Shown: piece by piece, positions 36,183-48,700 of the stretch
Position numbering within the stretch: position 1 is the stretch's first letter
How the letters are laid out: every line of letters starts with the position of its first letter
From: Diprion similis
Taxonomy: Eukaryota > Arthropoda > Insecta > Hymenoptera > Diprionidae
DNA: 64,000 nucleotides
NCBI RefSeq assembly: GCF_021155765.1
Contig: NC_060118.1
Span: 2,666,001 to 2,730,000, forward strand
Reading direction: 5' to 3'
Notes under the pieces: generated by a model
Seen by the model: only the letters and a program-made list of their open reading frames with translations
Told to the model about the DNA's origin: nothing
The model's database searches: none
Made by a program: the position numbers and the translations under genes

Positions 36183-37205
36183 ATGGGAAGATGCGTATCT
36201 TGCAAAAAATCAACGACAGAAAACGGATTAACATTTCACAGGTAAGTACTCTAAACTGAATTCTTTGGAGGCTAGGAACAAACAACAATTCTTTGAAATT
36301 TTATCAGATTCCCAGCTAATGAAATTGAAAGGCAGAAATGGATCGAAAAATTGGGGAAACCACTCTGGGTACCTGCCAAAACAGCGGTTCTTTGCTCTAA
36401 CCATTTCACGAGTAATTGTTTTGAGCGCTGGTGGAATATTACAAGGTTACGCAAAGGCAGCGTACCCACGATTTTTCCACAAGCTGCAATTAAGACACAC
36501 ATCAGTTTGGATGAAGGCCAGGTTTCGCATAAAAGTACGTATATTGCAAACTCGTTCATTAATAGTGATAAATCGCTATCGTTTTTTCGTTAAGTAATTT
36601 AAGAAAAAAATAACTAACCACTGCGCAGAATTAAAGGTTGACATGTCAACTACAACAAGTACAACACCTACGAGAAGTGTTCACCACCTGCTCCGACGAG
36701 AAGAATAAACTGTGTGGAGGAGTCTAGTTCTGAAGAAGCAATACTTCCCTCAATAAGTGAGTAGGCTTATTGAGTAATTGGTCTAATTCGTAAAAAGTTA
36801 CGTTTACATACTTCATTCTGAAAAAATGTACGCGTTTGTGAATTATTTTATTCGTACTTCGAAATTTCAGGTCCTGAAATTTCAATACCAACCTATACTG
36901 CTCCTACTCCCAAGGCTTTTACTTCTCGGGAAAAAGTAAAAACTATGCTCACACCAAAGACATCACGGCGACGAGACTTAGTCAAACACGATCACCATTG
37001 CGAAGATACTCCTCGGACAAGTAAAAAAAAACTAGATCTCATGTGGCAAAATTATGAATCATCCCAAAAAAAGGTTAAAGCTTTGAAGAGACGAGTCAGT
37101 CATCTAAAAACCACAGTATATTCCTTGAAAAAAGCAGCGCACCATATGAGGGTCACGCAAGAGACGAATGGCAGTAATACTGAGATGCTTCGGGGAAATC
37201 CCTGA
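36183..37205 (+). CDS. THAP-domain protein with C-terminal coiled coil (exon 3 apparently frameshifted)
   Basis: Four exons: 36183-36241, 36308-36534, 36629-36756 and 36871-37205, with GTAAGT, GTACGT and GTGAGT donors. Exons 1-2 encode a complete THAP finger. MGRCVSC supplies C-x2-C, QKWIEKL the core tryptophan, LCSNHF the C-x2-H, and GSVPTIF the AVPTF-type box. Exon 4 encodes a basic Lys/Arg-rich segment then a predicted coiled coil (QNYESSQKKVKALKRRVSHL), the THAP1-like architecture of sequence-specific nuclear DNA-binding proteins. Exon 3 fits its neighbours only if one base is missing: it is 128 nt where phase needs 129. Upstream frame reads TSTTPTR, downstream frame CSPPAPTRRINC. So it is a recent pseudogene, a sequence error, or uses another acceptor (AAG at 36660, weak). 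It could be a host gene or a domesticated transposon exon set. Confidence 0.6.
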
Positions 37206-37740
37206 ACTATGTTTATTCTTAGTTTGTTAGTGTATAGAAAATGATTTTGCACACAATCCTGTAAATAAGTAATCAATTTCAATTTCAGCAGCTGCTATTC
37301 ACTTTTGAAATGATAACAAACATTTTGAAAGTAATATTTTTATTACTGATTTTAATTTACGAACATCATGTTCAAGATTCTAAAAATACGATAATATGTA
37401 CATACATAAATGACACACATACGCATAAATTTAAAATATTTTGAGGTACACGTTGTAATAAAATGCCACCTTCAAGTTCCTATTCAAATTGCGTCCCGGT
37501 TTATTACTCATATTCTTTCCGAATCAAAATGATTCGTCGTTTTCTATTACTGTACTCACTGTTTGTAGTTTTGAACAGGCCGCACCCTACGTAGTACTGT
37601 GGCTGACTGCCAGGCAGCGCGTACATCGAATTCCAAGCTTCTAATGAGTACACCAATATGGCGGCGAGCTCGTATCCCATATCGTATCCAGTTAATATAT
37701 ATATCAGTGGCACTAAAGCTACACGCCGCGCGCCGCACTA
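37206..37740. other. 3' flank of THAP gene; small repeat shared with 35.4 kb
   Basis: AT-rich to 37500. Bases 37590-37660 repeat (inverted) a segment at 35395-35460 ('ggcagtcagccacagtacta'), so they belong to a dispersed repeat rather than a gene. Confidence 0.4.
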
Positions 37741-37749
37741 TCACTGCCT

Positions 37750-38292
37750 CTACCACTGCACTTAGGGTGTGTACCGAAACTGGCTGGCAGCGATGAAAAC
37801 TCCCTAGAACAGAGACAGAGCTACTCACAAACTCAGCAGTGCAAAAGAGATAAGAGATTGCTGATAGTACTGGAAACTAATTTCGGAACGCATCCTTAGT
37901 TGAGTGTAAATGATACTTTGGAATAAGGAGAAGAACGTGGTAGTATAGGGCAAAAGTTGGGGGAATCTTCCATAGTCTAACTTTGCACCCGGCACCCACA
38001 ATAGTCCCATGGCATAGTATGCTGACCTAAGTTTACCTAATTGCAATGCTTAAAATATGGAGAATATGTTTTCGAGGGGCAATGCTCGAGGAGGAGAATT
38101 CAAACCCTTCAGTGTCATTTACAATCGACTTAGTGCAGTGGTAGTGCAGTGCACGAGATTGAAAATACGAATACCATGCAAGCGTTCACAATCAGCGGCT
38201 TAGCATTACACTAATCGGATGTGAACGCTCACATGGTATTTGTATTTCCAAATTTTGGCACTGCACTAAGTCAACTGTGAATGATACTTTAC
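37750..38292. repeat. Two copies of a GACTTAGTGCAGTG MITE, one split by another MITE
   Basis: Copy A is cut: 'ccactgcactta' at about 37752-37764 and 'ttagttgagtgtaaatgata' at about 37896-37914 rejoin across the 131-bp insertion. Copy B (about 38108-38292) is complete, with ends GTGTCATTTACAATCGACTT and AAGTCAACTGTGAATGATAC. Copy B lies inside an LTR remnant. Confidence 0.65.
37765..37895. mobile_element. GGGTGTGTACCG MITE, 131 bp, TSD TTA
   Basis: Inverted ends GGGTGTGTACCGAAA and TTTCGGAACGCATCC, with TTA at 37762-37764 and 37896-37898. Because it interrupts a recognisable MITE, the TTA duplication is directly confirmed by comparison with the uninterrupted copy. TTA targets point to PIF/Harbinger. 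Confidence 0.75.
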
Positions 38293-38400
38293 TGCTACCG
38301 ATCTGAATAAATACCAGTGCCCAGCGTTAATTTGCCTGTTAGTTAATCATAGTGCTAAAATAATATTATGTTACCTCTCTGTAGTGCGGCGATTTCGCAA
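37915..38400. mobile_element. LTR remnant (partial copy of the 5.3-7.1 kb segment)
   Basis: 'aaagttgggggaatctt', 'tttgcacccggcaccca', 'caatgctcgagga' and the TATA-like 'ctgaataaatacc' (38300-38312) match 6500-6690 in order. It is interrupted by the MITE at 38108-38292. Confidence 0.6.
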
Positions 38401-38579
38401 TATGGTTTTAAACTCTGGTTAATGATTTCTACCGTTTTTTTCATCTAGGGATATTCAAATAGTTAGACGCTTGTTCAATACCTCCTGGTCACAAGATTCT
38501 CGTTAGAGTTGAGTTATTTGCGGCATGTAATGACAATAATCAATAAAACATACATAATGGGCGCTCTTCTTGTATGTCA

Positions 38580-38676
38580 ATTTTCTGTCAAAGTACGACA
38601 CTCAGTGATTTCATTGTCCTATTCCGTTAGATCAAAACAATGTAATCACTTAGTGTCGATTTGTGTCAGAAAACTA
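38580..38676. mobile_element. ~97-bp hairpin MITE
   Basis: The left 'cgacactcagtgatttcatt' and the right 'aatgtaatcacttagtgtcg' are inverted around a ~20-base loop, with outer TTTTCTG / CAGAAAA ends. Confidence 0.6.
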
Positions 38677-38699
38677 ATATAAAAGGAAAATGCCGACTA

Positions 38700-38940
38700 A
38701 TATAACTCCAAGTGCTTCCACCGCCAAGTTACCGATTAGAGTGAGAATGCCAGGCCAGCCATTGCTCTTTCTCTCTCTCTCTTTGTTCTGTCACGCATGA
38801 TCTCTACTTGTAGAGTAGAGATCAGTGTCCAGCTCGATACACAGCCGCGCAGCCGTGCAGTCTGAGCTATCTTTATAAGCCTATGGGTTGGACGAGCCAT
38901 TTGTCGTTCTCGTGCCGTGGTGTGAGAGACTCACCGCTTC
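38700..38940 (+). promoter_or_regulatory. Probable promoter and 5' UTR exon of SNRK
   Basis: A GC-richer block with a CT-repeat tract ends at CGCTTC|GTGAGTATT (donor at 38941). The first SNRK coding exon has an intron acceptor (TTCACAG, just before 42756) seven bases ahead of its ATG, so a non-coding first exon is required upstream. This is the best candidate seen. Transcript data would decide. Confidence 0.4.
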
Positions 38941-40961
38941 GTGAGTATTCGTGCATTTCCGTTTCCGAAAGGTCTAAAAGAGTAGAGGTGTTGGAAAATT
39001 TGTTCGTAACTGGAATTCGATGTGTTAACTAGAAGTGGACTCTAAGTAAATAACAATTATTGTGATTGGAACAGTGTGTTGATAATAAGCGGTGAAAGAT
39101 GTACGGAACAACAATAGTAAAATAAAGATACTGGGATAGCTGCAGATGACAGCGTGTAGAGGTCTAACTGAATGATACGTAAGGTATGTGTAGCTTATAA
39201 TAGAATTTAAAATGGCCTCTTCATCCGTCGTAACGAACCTCTGCGGAGTTACCGAGTACATTAATACTCACAGTAAACGCATACTAAACTGCTGATAAAT
39301 TACGGGAATCGAACAAATACACTGTGTATATTTTCACAAACCTCGGCTATTGCCTTTCCACCTACTGCAAAAATTTTACCTTATGAACGGCAACCAACGT
39401 CTGCGCTTCATTACCGCAAACCCCGCGAACTGATCATGATACTCCGAGTAACTTTTAGAATTAGAATAATTTTTACCATTGTTTGCCCTGAACTAATAAT
39501 CACTATCCATTTTCCCCCCTCACTTATTCGCATAGTCTGATTTTTTCATCACGCAGAATTGAAGTACGAATCATAGGAATTGTCAAATAGGAATAGCCGA
39601 TAAGGCTATTATTATTGCACGACTATCATCCTGACAGTCTGACACTACAATGGGCAAACAGAAAAGAAGTTACACCAGATTACTCCCCACTCTTCAGCTA
39701 CTTTAATTATTATATTTGACATTTCCATTTAAACCCCAAACATGTTACAATGTAACTGATGATTACGTTGACATAAGTAGGACATAATTGAATTTATTGT
39801 TGTTGCATCATCATATTTGCTCTGACTTTTTTCTGCACAGACTAGCATTAGCTCTCTATTTGTTTCTGGAAAATATTCTGGGACCGGTGGCAAGTAGTTT
39901 TGTCTCAATGTCGATCGTCGTGCAAATCACTGTTTATCGTTCTAGTTGCTTTTGACTTACAGACTGTATTAGCATTTGCCAAAGATTTTGTCATTTCTCT
40001 TATGACAAATATGTTTGAAAATCTTACATGCAGCATTTCACTTAAATTTAAAATAATGCAGAATAATGACTAATTATCCATTTCACTGTAAAGATTAAAT
40101 TGTTCTAATTTAATATGATGATCTTGTTTTCAAGTTTATATCTGTTCTATGCGGAATCATGCAATACGATTTGAATCTTCGTAGAGAATGTATGCAAAAA
40201 GTCATTAGGCATAAAAAACTACACAAGTTCTTGGCAAATAAAAATATTAGTAGATCCATTTGATACTTGTGCAGAATTTTGTAACAACTGCTTTCTCTTC
40301 AATTTGCTATATGAAAAGAAATTTAGTTTTCATTAAATTGTTATGACAAGTACGGAAGAGCGAGGATATAGAAGGTCACAAGCTAACGAAGTCCCTCAGT
40401 CACAAACAGAGAACTAAATAATGCAGTAAACAAGAACGAATGGCAGTATAGTTTCATTGCAATGGCTTCCTTCTAGGTGTGTAATTGAATTGAGACTAAT
40501 GATGTTCGTGTTGTTCTACGACACGTCGTAAATCCAGGCAGCCCAGAAGTCAATTTGAAATACCTAATCACAAGCAGTGAAGCAGACACTCTGTGTATGC
40601 ACAAAACAGTATCACAGAACTATTTGCCCAGGTGTTGTTTTGTCTTATTGAATTTAAAAGTATTTTATAAATTGGAACTTGATAGAGATCGGAAACAAAA
40701 TTTTTTCATATAAACACAATCAACTCTCACTTTTTCAAAGACTCAATAAATATGCTCACATGAATTAGTGTACAATAAGTCGAAGATAGTCTGCAATCGT
40801 AATTCTCAACCTTATGTTGAATTTTTATAAAGAATTTTTTTCTGCAATTCAGATTGAGTTTTGATTTTGTACAGTATTTAAAATTGACCAACACTAAAGA
40901 AGATTTGATCCAGCACGAATTTCAGCCATATAAATATGTACTCTCATGAAATTGAATAGTA

Positions 40962-41794
40962 CAGTCGACTCTCGTTAATTCGAAACTCGAGGGACTCTTA
41001 AAATATTACGAATTATCGAGTGTTCGAAATATCAAATGGTTCGGGATTTTTGAGAGAAAATAAATAAAACTTCGAATTATTGAGTGTTGATCAATTATTA
41101 TTTATAAACTGCTATTCTTAAACAATGGCAAAAGTTTAGCGGATACGTGTACATATTCATAATGGGAATTAATTAATATTTGGAAAGAACTTCGTTATAT
41201 TTGTTTGTTTCAAAGCATATTGCTGCTGCTCAGACTGCTCAATAACTTTTTTCAAGAAATAAAGTGCCTGAAATGCAGTTTGAGCAGCATGAATTTTCTC
41301 CTTGTGCTTTATTATGGTTGAGAGAGTACTCAGAGGAATCCTAAATTCTTTTGCAACATCACTTTTCTTCTCACCTCCCTCTACTTTTTCGATTACATTC
41401 TTCTTTTCAGCAATCGTCAAGCATTTATACTTTTTAGGACTCATAACTAACACAAACTTTTAATCTGTATACAAACAACGAAAGAATAACAGTAACTGAG
41501 ACTGAACTGAACAACCAATTCGTGCGGAAGTGTGTTTCGAACTAATCATAACAAAAACAATCTTTCTGTCTCTTTCTCTCTGCAACTTTGAATTATCAAG
41601 TGTTTGACGCCGATGAGTTCGAATTAACGCGTGGTTTTGTTACCTAACAATGATTTTTTCGTTCGAATTACCGAGTGCATCAAAATGTATTGATTTTGTT
41701 CGAAATATCAAGAGATTTTCTAGGGAACTCGTGATAACTTTGAATTATAGAGAGGTTCGAATTATCGCAGGTTTGAATTAACGAGAGTCGACTG
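40962..41794 (-). mobile_element. Deleted pogo/Tigger element, 833 bp, TSD TA
   Basis: Terminal inverted repeats CAGTCGACTCTCGTTAATTC, flanked by TA on both sides, are the ends of Tc1/mariner pogo-Tigger elements. Further 'cgaattatcgag'-type subterminal repeats recur at both sides. The interior keeps only the ends of the transposase gene. Confidence 0.85.
41169..41444 (-). pseudogene. Tigger transposase: N-terminal HTH fused to C-terminal tail
   Basis: Open frame of 91 residues. Residues 1-50 (MSPKKYKCLTIAEKKNVIEK ... VAKEFRIPLSTLSTIIKHK) are the first CENP-B/psq-type helix-turn-helix that binds the element ends. Directly after it comes a Tigger-like C-terminal tail (FQALYFLKKVIEQSEQQQ ... 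NITKFFP). The DDE catalytic core is absent. It is a product of internal deletion that left the frame open and is not able to transpose by itself. Confidence 0.75.
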
Positions 41795-42762
41795 TAGTAG
41801 GTAAAAGTTGCAATTATGAAGTGAATATATACTTTGCTTGACTTTACTCTGTAATTTATATTCTGGAATCAGAAGTTTTTTGCAAACAATCTCATTATGC
41901 AAAGTTGACTTTACAAGTTTCTACTTTGTATAGAATTGAGGTATGTAGCAAGAGCCTACAGGATTACAATTTATTGCTGTAATTGCTTTCAATACAAAGC
42001 TAATCAGATTTATTATTTTGAACTTTAGGAACACTTCTTTGAATATTTTATCATAATTAATTGAATTCTTCATATTCCATTGGTTCGAAAATAAAATTGG
42101 TTCAAACTCATTTTAAAGTTACAAATTAGTAATTTCTTATGGTGTGTCCTTATGTTAACAACAATAATTTCAGCTTTCTGAGTATGCTCAGAAGTAGTTT
42201 TTCTTGATCAGTCATTGGCAAGCTTTGATGTTCAATATTTTTTTCACAAATACATCATCGTAAAGAATTGATAAAATGCTATTGAAAATGCAGTAGAAAT
42301 TGAAGACGCACCTTTTCATTTTTGCAAACACAACTGGTTGATATTTTTTTCCAGACGTTATTGAAAAAATTGAATAATATGCTAGGAAGAGTCAGAATTT
42401 GAATTCATTCAGAATCCAGACCATATATATATGTACAGAGTCCGCAGATTTGTACGCCATCATTCTGAGCCCTACTCACAAGGCTTTCACATTTGAATTT
42501 CTATAATCTTATCGATATAAGTTTGGTAGTGTGGTCTCCCAATCTGGGGTAAAGTAATTTTCTTAAATATATTAGACGCATTTTTTATCTGCAACTTGAC
42601 TGCACTTAGGGAAAAAATGCAACAATTTCGAAAGGCCTGACCTTTGAAAAATGATCTTTTTTACCACATTTCATATTCGTTTATCTTGCGTACTCGATTT
42701 CTCTCTAATTTGCTATTTTTCCCAATTCTACTTGTTCCTTTTCCAAAGTTCACAGGGTTACA

Positions 42763-45700
42763 ATGCATCGGAGAGTAGGGCACAGTACTTACGATGGCAA
42801 GATTGCTGGCCTTTATGATATGGAGGAGACACTTGGACGGGGTCATTTTGCCGTTGTCAAACTTGCTCGTCATGTGTTTACTGGTGAAAAAGTTGCCGTC
42901 AAAGTTATCGATAAAACTAAACTAGACGAAATATCACGTGCCCATCTGTTTCAAGAAGTGAGACATTATTTTCATCCTACAATATATTTTAGTTGTACTC
43001 ATCCATTTCTGAAAGGAGAAAAAAGTATTTAAATGTTATATTTAATATTCTCCTTTCCAGGTGAGATGCATGAAATTGGTACAGCATCCAAATGTCGTTA
43101 GATTATATGAGGTAATAGACACGCAGACAAAGCTCTATCTTATACTCGAATTGGGTGATGGAGGCGATCTCTATGATTACATTATGCGGCATGACAGTGG
43201 ATTGAGCGAAGAGGTTTGTGCTGTATAGTATTTGTTAGGAATTTCAGAATATCAGTCCTTGCATTTGATTATGTTGGGACCTCTATTATATAATGATTGA
43301 AGAACTCCAACCCAATATTTCCGAGTAAAGGAATACAAGCACATTCTTGAGTTCTAACGAGTATGGATAATAATAATAATATAATAATTGCTGCCCCTAT
43401 CCACCATACCTGATAGGGTATGTCCCCAGAAGCCACTTTCTGGTTTGTATGGAGCAAGGAAGGAGATGGATCAGTGACCATCATTATGCGGCTGCAGCCG
43501 ACTTAAGTTGTTCAATAGAGATACCGGCATTTGCACTAGGGACTAGGAAATCTGCAGAAAACCTAGCCCGCTTATATCCAGACCGAGTTCAAACCCCAAC
43601 TCGCCGATTCGGCACCTGAATGGCCAGACCCGTCTTACCATTTTTGCTCAGGTCCTCCTCGACAAGCAAGGGATTTGAACTCAGGTCCTCCCGTTCTGCC
43701 ATCTCGCATGCTATGTGCTATACTACTACGGCCTGTAGATAGACAAGACAGGCTTATATAACAGCGTTTTATACAGGGTGTTTCATTTTAATTGCCCCAG
43801 GCTGGTGACACCAAAATTAACCTATATTTGAAAAAATGTTTTGTATAAAATATTCAAGGTTCGAAGGAGAAAGAATATGAAGACAACAGATTTTTCTTAA
43901 ATGGAGCCACCAAGGTCAGGTGAAGATCTAGTTGGTTTTTTAAATTGAATATCTTCCAAAAAGTGTATATTTTCCCTTGTATCTGAAAAGACATCAAATT
44001 TCGCATCAAAATGTACAATTCAAATGTACATCCGCATCGCCTAAACTCGACCAGTGATGACATACGTGCTATGCAGCAAGTTACCAGTAAGTTACCAGTA
44101 AGTTACCGAAAAACCTATAAGTACTTTTTAATGCCCTTTCAGATACCGATGGGTAAAAACCACCTTTCAGATACACCACTTTAAAAACAAAGTTGAACTC
44201 TACCTGACCTCAGTGATTCCACCTATAAAAAATTTGGTACCTTCATGTTCTTTCCCCGTTGAAACCTTAAATATTTTGTATGAAACATCCTTGCTTAGTT
44301 TGGGAATAAGCGACCTAGAGCGATTGAAATGAAACACTCTGTATAAGTTTGAGACAAGCTTTGAACAATCACAAACTCAGATAAGGAGGGCTCATATAAT
44401 TAAGGCTCTATCAACATTGAAAGTAATCTTAGTGCAATTATTAATCAGATGTCAATGTCACCAAAAGTTACTCTCTGATTAAAAAATTGATCATTAACCA
44501 CTTAATTATTCCTTTCACTGTATAACGCTACCGTTTTGTGATAATTCAGGTTGCAAGGACGTATTTCAGGCAAATAGTTAGGGCCATCTCTTACTGCCAC
44601 AGACTCCACGTTGTGCACAGAGATTTGAAGCCTGAGAATGTTGTGTTTTTTGAAAAACTCGGAATGGTGAAGCTTACGGATTTTGGGTTCAGTAATAGAT
44701 TTTGCCCGGGGCAAAAGCTGGAGACATCTTGCGGCTCTTTGGCTTATTCAGCACCAGAAATTCTCCTCGGAGATAGTTATGACGCTCCTGCTGTTGGTGA
44801 GTGTGACATAAGCTTTAAGATAATATCAAACTAACGTGAAAAATAATTGTCTTTCAAATGACATTTTAATTAAACATACCTATTTTCATAGATGTATGGT
44901 CTCTTGGTGTTATATTATACATGTTGGTTTGCGGTCAAGCTCCGTTTCAAGAAGCAAACGATAGTGAAACCCTCACCATGATTATGGATTGCAAATATTC
45001 AATTCCAACACACGTCTCTGATGGGTGTAAGCAACTGATAGCAAGAATGCTTGTCAGACAGCCAGAGCGGCGTGCTACCCTCGAGGAAATAGCATCCAAT
45101 CCCTGGCTTGTTTCAGGGTCAGATTCTGACCCTATAGAATCGTTGCCCCTTGTATCAAGGCAACAAGTTTCAGAGGAACACCATAATCTCATTATTACCA
45201 AAATGGTTAATGGAAACATTGCTACCAAAGAAGAAATACTTGAGTAAGTAAAGCACTATATGACAATATATCAAAGCATATCACCTTGTTCCTGACTGTA
45301 TCTTGATTTCTTTTTTCCGTCTTCCAAACCTGCTAATAAACTGGTAATCCTTTCACCGAAATCGTTGAAAAAAATATTTGGTCAACTTTCTTGGTAGAAA
45401 TTGTGAGGAATTTAATTTTCCATTTAGAAAATAACACTATGCCTATTTGCAGTTTACTTAAAAATAAGTTGCTAGCTAAGTAATGTCAATTTCTAAAAGA
45501 AAGGTTTAATACTTTGAAAAATATTGCAGTGCACTAGATAAGAATGAATACAATCATATCACTGCGACATATTTCCTGCTGGCGGAAAGGAAGCTTCGTG
45601 CCCACAGGCAAGAGCAAGTACAAAAAAATGGTTCCGAAGTACTTAACATCTCGTCCAGGTGAATATTGATATTGGTAATGCATGCGATAAGTTATTCATA

Positions 45701-48700
45701 TTTTTTTCTCTACCATGCTACTATAAATATTAAACTGAATTATATTTATCAACAAGGTTTAACTACTCTAACCTAATCCATTTGAACTCCTTTGCTTTAA
45801 TTTAATACCACAACTCAATTAGGTTAAGTATATTAATGCCCATAGCAATGTTGGACAACTAGTATTCCACTTTTACTATTTCCGTATATATCAAATAGTA
45901 ATACTATGTAAGATCATGTTATTTAATCTAAAACAAAATTCTCAGCCTCTCTTACTATCAAAAAACCTAGGATTACTTTCTGTATTTTTCTGTGCCGAAG
46001 TTATTGTTACAAAATTCTATCGTTCCTACCCTCGAATTTATTGTCTTCGTAAATTCGTGTAAGAAGTATATAACGCTTAGAGCTACATAAAATGCACCAA
46101 CTTTCGAAAATGGATATAGTTGAAACGAGTAATAATTGATTGTACTATTTAGATATACTTACCATAGAGTACAAAAGAAAGAAAGAAATCATTAAGGCCA
46201 ATGTGAGAATTCACAGAATCTTCATCAGTTTAATTTTTGATATATTTTTTTTTTCACATTTAGGGCACTCGCAAGTCAAGTTCTAGCCCTACGATATATA
46301 TATGCTACAAAGCCTCCGATTTTTTTTTTGTACATGGTTTTAGATAAGAAATGATGTCCCATTTCTGAAAATAATTCCGGCATAATCTTTGCTATTTTTG
46401 AAACTGATATTTATGAACGAAGAAGAATGTGGCATTGAAAGAGGAGATACATTTTTAAGTAAATAAAAAAGAAAAAAGTTTATCGTAATGGGGTTTGTAT
46501 ATTCATATAAATTTAAAAATTGTTTTATAATGTGGTTTGTATATTCATATAATATTAAAAGTTGTTTTATCATGGGGTTTGGATATTTATATGAATTTCA
46601 AATTTTTCTTTGACTTTCCCGTTTCACTCCTGCTACTTCCACTACTCATAGATCTATATCTCATGACAGTGGAAGTCGTGAAACATGAAATTGAGGGGCT
46701 TGCTAGTACGAAAAACGACTTTTTACTGATTTTTATGTACGTAAAAATGTATCTCTTCCGCTGACTCTTTTACATGTCCTGTTGACCATTTCGAACAACT
46801 TCACGCATTGATTTTGCGACGTTCTTCTTTGTTGAAAAATATCAATTTCGGAAATAGCAAAGGTTTTTCCAGAATTATTCTTAGACACGGAACATCATTT
46901 CATATCCAAAACTGTGTATAGGAAAAAAAAAATCAGAGGCTTTGTAGCATGTATGTATCGCAAGGCTAGAATCTCATTTGCGGGTCCCCTTAAACTCATA
47001 CAACTGTTATTATGCCTATGAATACAGTTCACAGTCTTTCAATCTGTAAGATAATTTACAAATTTTTGTCTGTGTCAATGATTAACTAGTAGATAAATTG
47101 TTGCACTTGGAATAAGTGTATTTAATAAAAATTGTACACGGGTTCCTGGAAATGCTCCTAAGCTTAGAATCTACAAAGTCGTCTCAAATAGATAAGAGCA
47201 TTACGTCTGACTCAATCCAGATTTTGCATTGTTCGAAATTATTGTTCAAGCTGCTTATGTTATCATTCTTACGTTCTTGCACGTTTTCGGATCAAAGAAA
47301 CATTCGCTATTTGTTAACGTGACGTGCTAACAAAGTATCAAAGTACTAAAACAGAACTTATTTCGTGCGCTTCGCTATTGTGTCCTAATAGGATATTATC
47401 ATAGGTGACAAATGGTTTACATGCCTTCTTCTTGAACGTAGAGAAATTGTACACACATTTATTAGAAATCATCAGCAGCTTATGGCTGTTTTGAAAATTT
47501 CAACCAGTGCATAAAAAACTCTAATAAGAAACGCGCGAATGAACGCTGATCTGTTTGTTTAAGAAAAATACGCGACTCTAACAAAAGTATAGAACGCGAT
47601 AAAAAAAAAAAATACTCGTAAATTGTGTTATTAACCAATGTCAGTGGTGGTAATGTAATTTCATCTAATGAATGGAATAGTGATAAAAAAATCTTACTTT
47701 TTATCTTCAATCTTCTAATCAAATGATTACAGTGTTTCTATCAAGGGTTTTATTTCACTGGAGTATATTGTTATTTCATCATTTGTTTCCTAGTCTTTTA
47801 TCTTTGGCTGTGTCATGAACTGAAACATCTTCAATAGTTTTTGTTTCAGTATGTATTCAGCATTTCTGCGTGGTGTGTGTTCGACGCACCTAATTTGACT
47901 GATTGTTTATTGTTTCAGCAAGCAAAATGTGCTCGCTCCAAGTAATGCAGAAGTCGATCAGAATGCATTGAGCAATTTAAATGAATCAGTCCGAAGTATT
48001 CCACGAACAGCTGGCGACGTACCACAGGTAATGATGATCACTAAGAAAACTTTTGAAACTATTGAACATATGGTAGCCATTCACTCGTCTTACCTTTATT
48101 GTTTCAATTGTATAATGTGTTTGAAAGCTTGCTTCCACTTTTGTACCGTGTAAATCGAATTTTTAATTTTTTTTTTTTATTGGTGACATTAATCAGACTT
48201 ATGTTGTATAATTCGAATGATGAAAACCGTTTTTCAACATAAGTCTCAAAATGTCAACAAATTTCTTATTCTTTTTTTGTGTTTCGCGATCCGTGAGTTG
48301 AATTGTGAAGAAAGCATTTTGCAAATAATTGGTCAGGCCTGTACAATGTATGAAACATGACTTAAATTTTTTTCAAAAGAATCGTTCAAATTGTAATCAA
48401 ATCCAGATACGGTGTGATTTATACTGTAAATTCAAGAAATTGTGTCTGTAAGTTTATGTGTGTTTAATGTATTGTGCGCTTACATTTTCGATTTATTGCA
48501 TAATATATCTGCAAACTAATCAGACATTAAGAATAATATATGGAATCCCATCACATGAAAATACTATAATTCTCTTCCGTTTATTATGAATAGGTATGTC
48601 TAGTTCTACAAGTCACCTTTTATTTGCTTTGATTTTCCGAAAATGTCACTCGTTTCACTATTCCAAGATGAGTTCCATGTCACGAGTCTTGCTATCACAA

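Larger units (their letters stand above)
38941..42755 (+). other. Probable first intron of SNRK
   Basis: AT-rich sequence without conserved coding frames apart from the Tigger element at 40962-41794. Other stretches over 300 bases (38941-40961, 41795-42755) show nothing I can name. Confidence 0.4.

Noticed and set aside
43660..43745. A functional tRNA gene on the minus strand
   Set aside because: Only pol III box-like sequences are seen; a cloverleaf with matching acceptor arms could not be drawn, so a SINE head is more likely.
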